From contig NZ_CAAAIA010000002.1 in assembly GCF_900639875.1 (NCBI RefSeq), positions 248,001 to 312,000 on the forward strand: a stretch of 64,000 nt of DNA, read 5' to 3'. A program made the translations under genes and the position numbers. Below, in pieces: positions 9,426-18,823 of the stretch (the stretch's first letter is position 1; every line of letters starts with the position of its first letter). The DNA comes from Legionella impletisoli (GTDB lineage Bacteria > Pseudomonadota > Gammaproteobacteria > Legionellales > Legionellaceae). The notes below the pieces were generated by a model that was not told the origin of the DNA, did no database searches, and was given only the letters and a program-made list of their open reading frames with translations.

Positions 9426-10672
9426 ATAAACTCCTTGCCTAAACGTATGGCGCTTGAATCACATAAAAAATTATCAATAATCAATTTAGAAAAACTAAAT
9501 GCACTTGTAAACGCTGGGGATACTGCATTAAGAACATGCGTTTCATTTTCCGTGCTCTTAAATAAAAAGTCCATCACTAATTCTTTTTCATGCTTATCAT
9601 ATAGCTGTGCTCTAATTCCAACCTTTGAACTTTTAACCAAATCATTTCCTTGAATACGTGGTATCAATTGTCGAGCAGAAGCGATAAATCCAGCTTTAGT
9701 GAATTGTCTTATTTCTTGGTGTGCATATAGGCGAAATCCTTGCTTATTACTTATATACTGTCGAGCAAGATGTATAAATATCTCTAGCGTTTCTTTAATA
9801 CTCATGCCTTTTATCCCCCCATAATGCTCACGTCCAAAAGCAGGGAAAGCAGAGGGGCCGATATAAATCTTCCCTGAGACTGACCGAGTAAAATGAACAC
9901 CAAGGAAGGGGACATTCATATCTGGGGCAGGATAAATCAAATGATTAATTTTAATAGGAGCGTTAGCTTTCAGTTCATAATAAATACCCTTAAAAGGAAT
10001 CATAGTATATTGCTCTGCAATTCCGCATTCCTTTGCGATAATATCCGCATTAAGCCCAGCAGTGTTAAATAAATGGCCGTATGAAAAAATTAAATTGTTG
10101 GAAAATACTTTTTTTCTTTTAATATCAATTTTTTTGCAAGGTTGATTAAAATAAAAAACAACTTTTTTCTTAAGCAACTGTTCGTATAGATTTAAAAGAA
10201 TTGTTTTAGGTTCAATAACCGAAGTATCAGGGGAATATAAGGCTTGACTTCCGAAGATCTTAGCTTCTGGCTCAATCTCTCTAAGCCCATATTCATCAAT
10301 TAAAGAAACATTTGCACCATTTTGTCTTGCACACTGATATAACATTTGTATTGTGCTTTGATCAGAGGGCTTAGTAGGTGTAATAATTTTTCCTATGGGA
10401 TTAAGTGGGAGTTTATATCGTTTGCAATAATCTGCCATTGCCCGTGCACCTTGTAAGCACAGTTTTGCCTTTAAAGATCCTTCCTTATAATAAATGCCTG
10501 AGTGCAGAACACCACTGTTACGGCCACTCGCATGCAATCCAATTTCGGTTTCTTTTTCAAGAACGACAATACGTGCTTGAGGTTGTTTCCTCACTAATTC
10601 ACGAGCCAGGCTTAATCCAATTATACCCGCGCCAACAATAAGGTAATCTGCGTATACTACATTGCTTAACAT
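9422..10672 (-). CDS. LhgO-like FAD-dependent oxidoreductase
   Basis: A 416-residue flavoprotein of the DAO/L-2-hydroxyglutarate oxidase type. The dinucleotide-binding motif GAGIIGLSLAREL starts near residue 13. HASGRNSGVLHSGIYY at about 47-62 is the conserved LhgO-type stretch after the FAD-ribose glutamate, and the C-terminus is rich in family-typical segments such as HVLNAVSPAFTSAF. It overlaps wbpI by 7 nt upstream and the SDR gene downstream, so it is fully embedded in the polysaccharide operon. L-2-hydroxyglutarate oxidation is the known role of the family; the location instead suggests oxidation of a hydroxyacid made or recycled in sugar synthesis, since WbpB-type enzymes use 2-oxoglutarate/2-hydroxyglutarate to recycle NAD. 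That link is inference. Confidence 0.82.
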   Translation of the reverse strand: MLSNVVYADYLIVGAGIIGLSLARELVRKQPQARIVVLEKETEIGLHASGRNSGVLHSGIYYKEGSLKAKLCLQGARAMADYCKRYKLPLNPIGKIITPTKPSDQSTIQMLYQCARQNGANVSLIDEYGLREIEPEAKIFGSQALYSPDTSVIEPKTILLNLYEQLLKKKVVFYFNQPCKKIDIKRKKVFSNNLIFSYGHLFNTAGLNADIIAKECGIAEQYTMIPFKGIYYELKANAPIKINHLIYPAPDMNVPFLGVHFTRSVSGKIYIGPSAFPAFGREHYGGIKGMSIKETLEIFIHLARQYISNKQGFRLYAHQEIRQFTKAGFIASARQLIPRIQGNDLVKSSKVGIRAQLYDKHEKELVMDFLFKSTENETHVLNAVSPAFTSAFSFSKLIIDNFLCDSSAIRLGKEFM

Positions 10673-11742
10673 AATATTTTAAGGATATGCTCAGCCGCAT
10701 TACCCTCACCGTATAATATTTTGGAATTTAATTCTGAATAAGGCTTTAATTCGAGAAATTCGACTAAAGAAAATGGCTTGTCCGGCGAACATAATCGATT
10801 CCAACCTGCATCTACTAATTCCACCCATTCTGTTTCATCCCGCAATGTAATACAGGGAACTTGATTAAAATAAGCTTCCTTTTGTACCCCGCCCGAGTCA
10901 GTAATTATTGTCATCGCATGCTCTTCTAAAGCTAGCATGTCAAGATATCCAACAGGCTCAATTAGATGAACATGATGTGTAAGAGAGCTCAATAAATCTT
11001 GCTTCTCAAGCACCGCCCGGGTTCTTGGATGCAAGGGCAAGATAACTTTAGTTACTTCACTTAACTCAATGAATGCATTACAAATATTACTTAACCTCTG
11101 GGAGCAGTCTGTATTTTCTGCGCGATGGATGGTGGCCAAACAATAAGATTTAGGTTCTAAAGCCAAATCATCAACAATGGTTTTTCTATTACTATTAAAC
11201 TCGTTGTAATAAAGCGTTGCATCATACATGACGTCGCCTACATTAAAGATATTCTCTTCTCTTATGCCCTCTTTAACTAGCTGTTGATAGCCATTTTGCG
11301 TCGGGGGAAATAAAATGGTACTTAGGTGGTCGGTCATAACGCGGTTAATTTCTTCAGGCATTTTACGATTAAATGATCGTAAGCCTGCTTCAACATGCGC
11401 AATCGGTATATGAAGCTTAGCTGCGGCCAAAGCACCAGCTAAAGTAGAGTTAGTATCGCCATAAACGAGCACCCAATCTGGTTTTTCTTTCAGTAAAACT
11501 TCTTCAAGTGCCGCAAGCATTAGTCCGGTTTGTTTGCCGTGTAACCCCGAGCCTATATTCAAATTATAAGTAGGCTTGGGAATATCGAGCTCTTCGAAAA
11601 ACTGCTCGGACATATTGGCGTCATAATGCTGCCCTGTATGAATAATAATTTCTTGAATATGCGGTGTAGATTTAATGACTCTGGATACGGTCGCGGCTTT
11701 TATAAATTGTGGTCTAGCTCCGACGATGGTACATAGCTTCAT
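10666..11742 (-). CDS. wbpI: UDP-N-acetyl sugar 2-epimerase, WbpI type
   Basis: A 358-residue non-hydrolysing UDP-sugar 2-epimerase (WecB/WbpI family). GARPQFIKA is the N-terminal motif; HTGQHYDANMS, YGDTNSTLAGAL, HVEAGLRSFNRKMPEE and SGGVQKEAYF are conserved active-site segments. The wording of the N-terminal third (DANMSEQFFEELDIPKP) is closer to WbpI, which epimerises UDP-2,3-diacetamido-glucuronate to the manno form, than to WecB. The start at 11742 was chosen because it has AAAGGAA upstream and begins MKLCTIVGARPQ; an upstream ATG at 11790 would add 16 non-homologous residues. The full set WbpA, B, E, D is present upstream, which supports the WbpI assignment. Confidence 0.82.
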   Translation of the reverse strand: MKLCTIVGARPQFIKAATVSRVIKSTPHIQEIIIHTGQHYDANMSEQFFEELDIPKPTYNLNIGSGLHGKQTGLMLAALEEVLLKEKPDWVLVYGDTNSTLAGALAAAKLHIPIAHVEAGLRSFNRKMPEEINRVMTDHLSTILFPPTQNGYQQLVKEGIREENIFNVGDVMYDATLYYNEFNSNRKTIVDDLALEPKSYCLATIHRAENTDCSQRLSNICNAFIELSEVTKVILPLHPRTRAVLEKQDLLSSLTHHVHLIEPVGYLDMLALEEHAMTIITDSGGVQKEAYFNQVPCITLRDETEWVELVDAGWNRLCSPDKPFSLVEFLELKPYSELNSKILYGEGNAAEHILKILC

Positions 11743-12100
11743 AGTGTTCCTTTTATCTGTATAGGAAGATTTTCTGTTCGGTAAATACATTTAGGGTGGA
11801 ATTTGCTCTCGTAAAAGTCTGTACTAACCATTCTTTTTGTTCCGATCTTACCTTCACCCTAGCGCCAGGCAAGATCTTGAGTGAGGATAAATTCCTCGTA
11901 ATATCATCGCACGGTACTTCATGTGCAGTATCCTTTGTTTTGAGGCTCCTAGCATGGATCCTGCGGTCAAGCCGTGTGGCGTAGGCTTAAGATGTGATCA
12001 AGAGACAGGGTCAAGCCGCAGGACGTTGAAATATATAACAGATATTATATTTAAACGATGAAATTGTCATTTTTTGATTATTCATGCGTTTGCCCTGACC
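11743..12100. repeat. Gene-free spacer with degenerate palindromic repeat pieces
   Basis: The ~358 bp between wbpI and wbpD holds no convincing gene. It contains two imperfect copies of a GC-rich motif, CTGCGGTCAAGCCG near 11961 and GGTCAAGCCGCAGG near 12009, and an inverted pair CAGGGTCA (about 12006) with TGACCCT (about 12096). The pattern suggests decayed dispersed palindromic elements of the kind scattered in intracellular bacterial genomes. The element family is not identified. It splits an otherwise tight operon. Confidence 0.4.
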
Positions 12101-12724
12101 CTAGCTCTCTCCCGTCAACAGTACATGAGATTTAGTGCTATATTCAAGAAGTTGAACGGTGTTATCTTGTTTTATATATATATCATCAGTATTTGGGCAT
12201 TTGGCCATCCATGAGCCATCAGGTTGTTTTGTAAAGGTTAATTGCTCTCCAAAACGACTCATCCAGCCAATTTGTCGGGCAGGTACACCTACCATGAGCG
12301 CGTATGCTGGCACATCGCGGTTGATCACTGCTCCTGCTCCGATAAAGGCATATTCTCCAACTGTTACACCGCAGACAACGGTGCAATTTGCGCCTAATGT
12401 CGCTCCCTTTTTAATGAGGGTATTACGATACTCTTTCTTACGAGACACAGCTGATCTAGGATTATATACATTCGTGAATACCATGCTGGGTCCACAAAAC
12501 ACATCATCTTCAAGTGTTACGTTATCATAAACGGAAACATTATTTTGAATTTTTACATTGTTGCCAATATTTACACGATTGCCGACATATACATTTTGTC
12601 CAAGACTACAGCACTCACCAATGTTTGCACCAGAACTCACATGAACCCAATGCCAAATTCTTGTGCCCTTACCAATGGCTGCACCTTCATCAATAATTGC
12701 AGTTTCATGTGCTTGAAAAGGCAT
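12101..12724 (-). CDS. wbpD: UDP-2-acetamido-3-amino-glucuronate N-acetyltransferase, WbpD type
   Basis: A left-handed beta-helix acetyltransferase of about 207 residues. Hexapeptide repeats run from [20 protein letters not shown] through [20 protein letters not shown] to [10 protein letters not shown], with the family-typical [10 protein letters not shown] loop and [15 protein letters not shown] end. The pattern matches WbpD/WlbB, which N-acetylates the 3-amino group of UDP-GlcNAc(3NH2)A. The start at 12724 was preferred because GGAG lies ~8 nt upstream and the ATG follows the wbpB stop by one base; a longer reading to 12763 would overlap wbpB with unrelated residues. Next to WbpB, WbpA and WbpE types it completes the diacetamido-uronic acid pathway. 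Confidence 0.88.
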   Translation of the reverse strand: MPFQAHETAIIDEGAAIGKGTRIWHWVHVSSGANIGECCSLGQNVYVGNRVNIGNNVKIQNNVSVYDNVTLEDDVFCGPSMVFTNVYNPRSAVSRKKEYRNTLIKKGATLGANCTVVCGVTVGEYAFIGAGAVINRDVPAYALMVGVPARQIGWMSRFGEQLTFTKQPDGSWMAKCPNTDDIYIKQDNTVQLLEYSTKSHVLLTGES

Positions 12725-12725
12725 C

Positions 12726-13790
12726 TTACAACTCCAACGGCAAATGAACTGTTTGATTATCACGAGCCGCTCGATAAGCAGCGATTAATAATTCTAATGA
12801 GGTTAATCCCTCTCGACCGTCTACCAGAGGTGCTTCTTTCCCTTGCAGGCTGTTAATGACATTATCATAATAGAGTGGATGGCCAAATCCATACACAGAC
12901 GTTGTTTGGTAGCTGGCTTGTTTGATTTGCTCATCTTCAGGCAGATTATCAGCAAATTCCCAATGTTGGATTTCATTGACAGCAAGTCCTCCGACTCTTA
13001 CCGTCCCCTTCTCACCTAAAATGGTGATGGAACCTTCGAAATTTTTAGGATATGTGAGCATGGTCACATTTACCGAACCCATAGCACCATTTCGCCAGCG
13101 GATATTCAATACGCCTGTATCTTCTGCTTGAATTTTTCGCTCCAAGGTGCCCATCATCGCTTGGACAGATTGTACAGGGCCTAATAGCCAGTGAATTAAA
13201 TCAATATAATGACTGGCTTGATTCATAAACGAGCCACCATCAAGCTCCCACGTGCCACGCCATCCACCACCTTGATCATAATAATCTTGGGGACGAGTCC
13301 AAAAAACATTGATATTCGCCATGTAGATTTTACCGAAACGACCGCTGTCTACTGCTTTTTTTAAAAGTTGTAACGTGGCATTCAGCCGATTTTGTTTAAC
13401 CACAAATAAACGAACACCTGCCTCATCACAAGCTTGTACCATGCGCAAACCATCTTGCCATCGAGTGGCCATTGGTTTTTCCGTGATAACATGGCGTCCT
13501 GTTTCGGCAATTTTGATCGTTTGAGAAGGATGAAGGCCACTTGGAGTGCAAAGCGTGACGATATCTGCATTAGAATACTGTAACAATTCATTAACATTCG
13601 AATACCCATCGACACCATATGATTCCGTTGCAATTCGAAGGGCTGAAGGATCCGTATCACATACGGCCGTTAAATGAAGTCGATCACCATGCTGCTTAAT
13701 GGCTTCTAAGTGATTTTTTGAAATTCTGCCACATCCAACCACGGCAATGTTAACTTTCCGATCATTTATAAACCAAGGTGACTTTGTCAT
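12726..13790 (-). CDS. wbpB: UDP-N-acetyl-glucosaminuronate 3-dehydrogenase, WbpB type (Gfo/Idh/MocA)
   Basis: A 354-residue Gfo/Idh/MocA oxidoreductase: the NAD-binding N-terminus is [19 protein letters not shown] around 106 carries the conserved lysine of the family, and [25 protein letters not shown] holds the C-terminal active-site His. In WbpB-type enzymes this oxidises C-3 of UDP-GlcNAcA, and 2-oxoglutarate regenerates NAD+. The gene is 2 bp after wbpA and directly before wbpD, so product and substrate relations match gene order. The functional call rests mainly on the context. Confidence 0.85.
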   Translation of the reverse strand: MTKSPWFINDRKVNIAVVGCGRISKNHLEAIKQHGDRLHLTAVCDTDPSALRIATESYGVDGYSNVNELLQYSNADIVTLCTPSGLHPSQTIKIAETGRHVITEKPMATRWQDGLRMVQACDEAGVRLFVVKQNRLNATLQLLKKAVDSGRFGKIYMANINVFWTRPQDYYDQGGGWRGTWELDGGSFMNQASHYIDLIHWLLGPVQSVQAMMGTLERKIQAEDTGVLNIRWRNGAMGSVNVTMLTYPKNFEGSITILGEKGTVRVGGLAVNEIQHWEFADNLPEDEQIKQASYQTTSVYGFGHPLYYDNVINSLQGKEAPLVDGREGLTSLELLIAAYRAARDNQTVHLPLEL

Positions 13791-13792
13791 GC

Positions 13793-15097
13793 TTAAGCAC
13801 TCACTATATTATCTTGTTTAAATTGTTTGAAAGCGCCACGTGTGTCAATGATTAGGTTTGCATTAGAGGCAATCAGATCATAATCAAAGGCACGATGGGC
13901 TGTGGTTAAGACCACGCAATCAAATTGACGCAATACTTCTGCGGATAATTCTATACTATGTAAATCAAAATGATGAGCACGCATAGCAGGAAATACTGGA
14001 ACGTGAGGATCAGAGTAGGATACCTCCGCACCCTTTGCTTGTAGAAGTTCCATCACTTCTATCGAAGGAGATTCCCGCATGTCATCGACATCGCGCTTAT
14101 AAGCGATGCCTAAGATTAAAATTTTGCTGTTTTTAATAGCACGCTCTCTAGTATTTAAAGCATCACTTACTTTATGAACAACCCATTTAGGCATGCTGCT
14201 GTTAATTTCACCGGCAAGCTCAATAAATCGAGTATGAAGTCCATACTCTCTGGCTTTCCACGTTAAATAAAATGGGTCAATAGGTATGCAATGCCCGCCA
14301 ATTCCTGGTCCTGGGTAGTAGGGTACAAAACCAAAAGGCTTTGTGGCTGCTGCGTCAATGACTTCATAAATATCAATATCCATTTTATCCGCTAAGACTT
14401 TCATTTCATTCGCTAAGCCAATGTTTACCGAGCGGTGAATATTTTCCAAAAGCTTGGTCATTTCAGCAACTTTTGCAGAGGACACTTTAACCACTTTATC
14501 AATAACTGCCGAATACAAGCTTAATCCCGCTTCAGAGCAAGATTCAGTATCACCCCCACAGACTTTTGGAATGGTGGATGTTGTAAAATGCGCATTACCT
14601 GGATCTTCCCTTTCAGGGGAGTAAACTAAAAATACATCTTCGCCAATTTTTAAACCAGTACTTTCGATTCTTGGCTTTAATTCTTCTTCGGTTGTCCCAG
14701 GATAGGTAGTGCTTTCTAATGAAATTAGCTGGCCAGCTCTTAAGTGGGGGAGTAGTGCATCAATGGTCTGCAATACGAAGCTTAAATCTGGTTCTCTGTA
14801 TTTATCAAGCGGAGTTGGTACACAGAGAATAAGTGCATCAGCCTCGGTAGCCTTCGAGAAATCAGACGTGGCAATAATCCTATGTTGTACTTCTGTGATT
14901 CGCGTCGATGTTATATGTTGAATATAGGATTTACCTTGATTGAGCAATTCATTTTTGTGCTCATCTACATCGATACCAATGACTCGGTATCCAACCTCGG
15001 CAAATCGAAGCATAAGGGGTAAGCCCACATAACCTAACCCCACAATACCAATAATGGCTTCTTTGTTACTTATTTTTTCTTTGAAGCTCGTTAGCAT
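13793..15097 (-). CDS. wbpA: UDP-N-acetylglucosamine 6-dehydrogenase, WbpA type
   Basis: A 434-residue UDP-sugar dehydrogenase. The NAD-binding motif is [14 protein letters not shown] (17-30). [12 protein letters not shown] is the central motif, and [17 protein letters not shown] contains the catalytic Cys270. These wordings are typical of WbpA/WecC-type enzymes, which oxidise C-6 of UDP-HexNAc to the uronic acid in two NAD-dependent steps. It is the first gene of a tight wbpA-wbpB-wbpD block; about 200 bp with a GC-rich palindrome separates it from wbpE upstream. Confidence 0.9.
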   Translation of the reverse strand: MLTSFKEKISNKEAIIGIVGLGYVGLPLMLRFAEVGYRVIGIDVDEHKNELLNQGKSYIQHITSTRITEVQHRIIATSDFSKATEADALILCVPTPLDKYREPDLSFVLQTIDALLPHLRAGQLISLESTTYPGTTEEELKPRIESTGLKIGEDVFLVYSPEREDPGNAHFTTSTIPKVCGGDTESCSEAGLSLYSAVIDKVVKVSSAKVAEMTKLLENIHRSVNIGLANEMKVLADKMDIDIYEVIDAAATKPFGFVPYYPGPGIGGHCIPIDPFYLTWKAREYGLHTRFIELAGEINSSMPKWVVHKVSDALNTRERAIKNSKILILGIAYKRDVDDMRESPSIEVMELLQAKGAEVSYSDPHVPVFPAMRAHHFDLHSIELSAEVLRQFDCVVLTTAHRAFDYDLIASNANLIIDTRGAFKQFKQDNIVSA

Positions 15098-15220
15098 GGT
15101 TTATTCCTTTGCTTTAAATCATAGAATGTTATTATTTAACGTACAGCTCAACTCCGGGTTATAGCTATCGCTTTCTATAGCAACTACAAGATTAAACTGA
15201 CTTAGTACTTATATGTTTTT

Positions 15221-15290
15221 CCCTCATCCGCCCCCCGCCTTCGCGGGGGCAAGCTCTTCGGGCACCTTCTCCCGTTAGCGGGAGAAGGAG
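15221..15290. repeat. GC-rich REP-like element with two hairpins
   Basis: A GC-rich island in an AT-rich spacer. It holds two stem-loops: CCCCCGC-cttc-GCGGGGG near 15233-15249, and a 10 bp perfect stem CCTTCTCCCG/CGGGAGAAGG at about 15265-15288. The motif resembles dispersed extragenic palindromes found in many gammaproteobacteria. It lies between wbpE and wbpA, both on the minus strand, where it could attenuate transcription or stabilise mRNA ends; there is no T-tract, so it is not a classic terminator. Confidence 0.6.
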
Positions 15291-15305
15291 GATAGTGCGC
15301 TCTTA

Positions 15306-16415
15306 TTATGCGGTTGCCATTGTTTCTGAGAGAACTTCCTCTAAAGCCGTGCAAACTTTTTTCTGATCTTCCAAGGTTAGGTAGGGATGCATTGGGAGAC
15401 TCATTACCCGGCTTGCAGCTCGTTCTGTTTTTGGAAACTGTTGTTCTCCAGGATAAAGTGTTTTAAAAATCGGTTGTTCGTGTAACCCAACTGGATAATG
15501 TACAGCAGTGGGGATACCTCTATCATTTAATTGGCTCTGAACATACTCTCGATTAGGCACTTCAATGGTATACTGAGCATAAACGCTAGCATTATGAGCT
15601 AGAATGTTCTGCTTTTTAATCGCTTTAGGAAGAAGCGTTTGATATCGCTCGGCAACTTCCTGACGAAGTTGTACTTCCTCAGGGAAAAGAGCTAATTTTT
15701 CAAGCAAAATAGCCGCTTGAATTGTATCCAGTCGGCCATTAATTCCTAAACTGGTGTGGTAATAACGCTTAGATTGCCCATGTGTTCGAATTTCATTCAT
15801 TCGTCTTGCAAGTTCTGCATCATTCGTAAAGCAAGCTCCGCCATCACCGTAACATCCTAAGGGTTTGGAGGGAAAAAAACTGGTACATCCAATCGTCGTT
15901 AGACCACAAGATTGGTTTCCTTTATAGGTTGCGCCAAAACTTTGAGCGCCATCTTCGATAACCGGAAGATTATGACGCTTTGCTATGGTGTTAATTTCAT
16001 CAAAGTCAGCGCATTGGCCATAAAGGCTCACCGGCATGATAGCCTTCGTTTTAGGGGTAATCGCCGCTTCTATTTGAGAAGCATCGATATTATAGGTCGA
16101 TTCATTGATATCAACAAATACGGGTTTAGCTCCTAAAAGAGCAATCACCTCGGCAGTTGCAAAAAAGCTAAATGGAGTAGTGATTACTTCATCACCCGCT
16201 TTAACGTCTAAAGCCATAAGCGCAATTAACAAAGCATCGGTTCCACTGGATACCGCGAGCGCGTGCTCTACACCGACATATTTAGCAAGCGATTGTTCTA
16301 GCTCAGGAATTTCTGGCCCCATAATAAACGCCCCGTGATTTAAAACAGTTTTAAACCGTTCAATAAGGCGTTGCTCAATGCGATTGGATTGTGCTTTTAA
16401 ATCAATGAATTGCAT
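15306..16415 (-). CDS. wbpE: UDP-2-acetamido-3-oxo-glucuronate aminotransferase, WbpE type (DegT family)
   Basis: A 369-residue DegT/StrS aminotransferase. The PLP lysine is K184 in SFFPSKPLGCYGDGG, whose wording is characteristic of the WbpE/WlbC group; AVSSGTDALLIAL near 54-66 binds the cofactor phosphate. It transfers an amino group from glutamate to C-3 of the keto sugar made by WbpB. The ATG at 16415 was chosen, 8 nt after the stop of the upstream epimerase gene; the longer reading uses a TTG at 16427. It is separated from wbpA by the REP-like element. Confidence 0.88.
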   Translation of the reverse strand: MQFIDLKAQSNRIEQRLIERFKTVLNHGAFIMGPEIPELEQSLAKYVGVEHALAVSSGTDALLIALMALDVKAGDEVITTPFSFFATAEVIALLGAKPVFVDINESTYNIDASQIEAAITPKTKAIMPVSLYGQCADFDEINTIAKRHNLPVIEDGAQSFGATYKGNQSCGLTTIGCTSFFPSKPLGCYGDGGACFTNDAELARRMNEIRTHGQSKRYYHTSLGINGRLDTIQAAILLEKLALFPEEVQLRQEVAERYQTLLPKAIKKQNILAHNASVYAQYTIEVPNREYVQSQLNDRGIPTAVHYPVGLHEQPIFKTLYPGEQQFPKTERAASRVMSLPMHPYLTLEDQKKVCTALEEVLSETMATA

Positions 16416-16423
16416 AGCGTCTC

Positions 16424-17482
16424 TCAAAAGTATTGTTTTAATTCAGGTACATAGCGCTGATGGGTCTTCATGCAACGCTTGATTGTATCCATGTTTTCTG
16501 TTGTCCAATGAATTGTTTTTTGTAATCCCTCGGGTAAAGTCACTTTAGCTTTGAAACCAAGTTCGCGCTCTGATTTGCCAGTATCACCATGGCGCTTACC
16601 TGAGCGGTCCCAGGCACGAGCAGGCATGTCTGCAATTGCTGCCGTATTACCACTCATTTCGTTAATTAACACAGCGAGATCTCGAATTGAAGTCTCAACG
16701 CCTGAGGCGATGTTATACACCCCACCATTTTTTCCGCGTAAAGCACAAGCAATAAGTCCTTCAGCAATGTCATCCACATATATAAAATCACGCGTTGCAA
16801 TGCCATTATTTTCTAACGGTAAAGGTTGGTGATGTAATGCTTTAAAAATAAATGTTGGTGTAACGTTTCGCCAAACCGTATTGGCATTACCTCGCCATTG
16901 GCCTGCACCTAAAATTTCACCGGGGCCATATACATTTTGAAACCGGGCTTTGACGAAGGGCATGTTATAACGCATAAAGTAGTAATTGCCATAAAATTCA
17001 CCGAAAATTTTCGACATTTGATACGGACTATCTAAATAAAGTGAAACATCTTCTTGTTCCACGGTCGCTTCTGCATCATCAAATGTTTTTTTAGCAACCG
17101 TGCATCCCGCTGACGAATAAACAACCTTCTCCAATGATTTAAACCTGCTGATTCGATCAAATAATTTTAAACTGGTCAGGGTATTATTTTCATGATCTTT
17201 TAAAGGATCTTCAATTGAACTTTGATTTCCGTGATACGTTGCTAAATGAAACACGTAATCCAGATCTTCAGGTAAGTTATATAAAATATGATCTTCCGTA
17301 ATCGATCCATGCACGAATTCTATGTGATTATGTTCTGGAACACGTGAGATATCTGCTGATAGTAAATTGTCAACAACGATTACTTTTTTAGCATTGCGTT
17401 CAAGAAGCATGTTGGTTAATGTACTTCCAACAAAACCAGCCCCACCGACGACTAATATTTTTTTACCTGAAAATTCAGTCAT
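16424..17482 (-). CDS. NAD-dependent epimerase/dehydratase (extended SDR)
   Basis: A 352-residue extended SDR. It has the GGAGFVGSTL NAD motif, a YSSAGC strand with S/T catalysis, and the catalytic YQMSK (Y-x3-K), then RFQNVYGPGEILG in the substrate domain. It is unusual in carrying a long loop (CTVAKKTFDDAEATVEQED) between the Ser and Tyr residues. Relatives act as nucleotide-sugar epimerases or dehydratases in O-antigen loci; I cannot assign the sugar. It is 8 nt before wbpE and transcribed with it. The tandem repeat at 17.5-17.8 kb lies directly upstream. Confidence 0.8.
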   Translation of the reverse strand: MTEFSGKKILVVGGAGFVGSTLTNMLLERNAKKVIVVDNLLSADISRVPEHNHIEFVHGSITEDHILYNLPEDLDYVFHLATYHGNQSSIEDPLKDHENNTLTSLKLFDRISRFKSLEKVVYSSAGCTVAKKTFDDAEATVEQEDVSLYLDSPYQMSKIFGEFYGNYYFMRYNMPFVKARFQNVYGPGEILGAGQWRGNANTVWRNVTPTFIFKALHHQPLPLENNGIATRDFIYVDDIAEGLIACALRGKNGGVYNIASGVETSIRDLAVLINEMSGNTAAIADMPARAWDRSGKRHGDTGKSERELGFKAKVTLPEGLQKTIHWTTENMDTIKRCMKTHQRYVPELKQYF

Positions 17483-17533
17483 TATGTATTCTCATATTCA
17501 ATTATTCTTTGTTATTTATGCCCGCCTTTAGAT

Positions 17534-17815
17534 GGCCCGAATAAATCGGGCCAAGTAGGTGGGATTTAGGTAGCCTTGAATGAGACCCCTTTATGCTACT
17601 TTGTTAACCTCACTCGTTCAGGTCAAGACCCAACCGTGCTCATGGCCGATAAATCGGGCCAAGTAGGCGGGATTTAGGTAGCCTTGAACGAGCCCCCTTT
17701 AGGCTACTTTGTTAACCTCACTCGTTCAGGTCATGACCCAACCGTGCTCATGGCCAAATAAATCAGGCCACGTAGGTGGTTGAACGACCTACATGGCCTG
17801 ACTTGTTCAGGCCAT
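17534..17815. repeat. Imperfect ~109 bp tandem repeat, about 2.6 units
   Basis: Two nearly identical units of about 108-110 bp start at roughly 17534 and 17644, with a divergent partial third from 17752. Each unit opens with a hairpin of type GGCCCGA/TCGGGCC, continues through AGGTAGCCTTGAA, and has an inverted GAACGAG/CTCGTTC pair. The third unit has a further perfect hairpin GTAGGTGGTTGAACGACCTAC-like. No coding potential is seen. It fills the 344 bp spacer between two SDR genes on the same strand, so it interrupts or regulates the polysaccharide operon. Confidence 0.75.
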
Positions 17816-17826
17816 CTATAAAACTT

Positions 17827-18777
17827 TTATGCTACCTCTGGTTCTTCTACAGCAGCACGAAGATGAGTAAATGTTTGCTCAATACCATACTCTTTATAGT
17901 ATTCAATAGCAGCGTTTACTCCATCTGATAATGGCGTATGCACTTCCCATGAGAAATCTTCTTTCGTACGAGAAGGATCTAAAAGAATGGTATATGCATC
18001 ATCAGGATGACGCTCACGGACTTCAACTTCATTTTCAAGCTTAATGCTTAATGCTTCTAACGTTGCATCGAACAATTCTTTAATTGAGTAATCACTGCCA
18101 GAGGAGATGTGGTAATACCCATGGCCTTTCCCATCCACAGCTTTTTCAACGCAATCAACCAAATCCTGAATGTAGACAAAATCACGTCGAGTATCCATAA
18201 CAAAACAAGGTTTATTTGATGTTAAGCGATGATAAAACGTTGGTAATGGTCCGCTGATGTTTCTAGGGCCATATGCATTTGCCAAACGGAACGATACGAA
18301 ACTTAAGCCCGATAGCTCGATGTAGTGTTCTCCGGCAGTTTTACTAATGGCATAACTGCTTCCACGAGCATCAAAGTGATGATCTAACGTAACGGGTTGT
18401 TCTTTTGGATTTAATCCATAGCAAAGTGCGGTTTGAAAATAAACTATACGCTCGCAACCTGCTTTTTTAGCTGCAGAAACAACGTTCACTGAGCCAAGAA
18501 CATTCGTTTGGCAATCTTCTACCCAGTTATCAGGGTCTTTATAAGAGGCCGCTGCATGAACCACCACATCGGGTTTAAATTGCGTAAAAATGCGATTCAT
18601 TGCTTCGGTATTAGCAATGCTTTCTTCAATGACTTCTAAGTTTTTATGAGGTTTTAAATTGTCCCTTCTTCCCGTGCTGAAATTATCAATAACCAAAATC
18701 TTATCATTTCTTGCAAGCAATCGATCAGTCAAATGCGATCCAACAAACCCAGAACCTCCGGTAATTAAGACTTTCAT
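17827..18777 (-). CDS. NAD-dependent epimerase/dehydratase (extended SDR)
   Basis: A 316-residue extended SDR: N-terminal KVLITGGSGFVGSHL, then AAASYKDP, catalytic YAISK (Y-x3-K), FRLANAYGPRNISG, and RRDFVYIQDLVD. Family members act as UDP-glucose 4-epimerases or related sugar reductases. The start at 18777 was chosen because GAGGAGATAGAA sits just upstream and the NAD motif follows immediately; a longer reading would overlap the upstream gene with 23 unrelated residues. It lies 46 bp downstream of the second amidotransferase gene. Substrate unknown. Confidence 0.82.
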   Translation of the reverse strand: MKVLITGGSGFVGSHLTDRLLARNDKILVIDNFSTGRRDNLKPHKNLEVIEESIANTEAMNRIFTQFKPDVVVHAAASYKDPDNWVEDCQTNVLGSVNVVSAAKKAGCERIVYFQTALCYGLNPKEQPVTLDHHFDARGSSYAISKTAGEHYIELSGLSFVSFRLANAYGPRNISGPLPTFYHRLTSNKPCFVMDTRRDFVYIQDLVDCVEKAVDGKGHGYYHISSGSDYSIKELFDATLEALSIKLENEVEVRERHPDDAYTILLDPSRTKEDFSWEVHTPLSDGVNAAIEYYKEYGIEQTFTHLRAAVEEPEVA

Positions 18778-18823
18778 TTCTATCTCCTCATTAATAATTT
18801 TTTTGCAGATTAGACCACACTTG

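Noticed and set aside
12159-12856. Overlapping plus-strand frames of 60-123 codons
   Set aside because: They are antisense to wbpD and wbpB; composition reflects the hexapeptide-repeat coding strand.
15221-15290. Rho-independent terminator
   Set aside because: Stable hairpins are present but no T-tract follows on either strand; REP-like is a better description.
17534-17815. CRISPR array
   Set aside because: The repeat unit is ~109 bp, tandem without unique spacers, and has only two to three copies; no cas genes are present.
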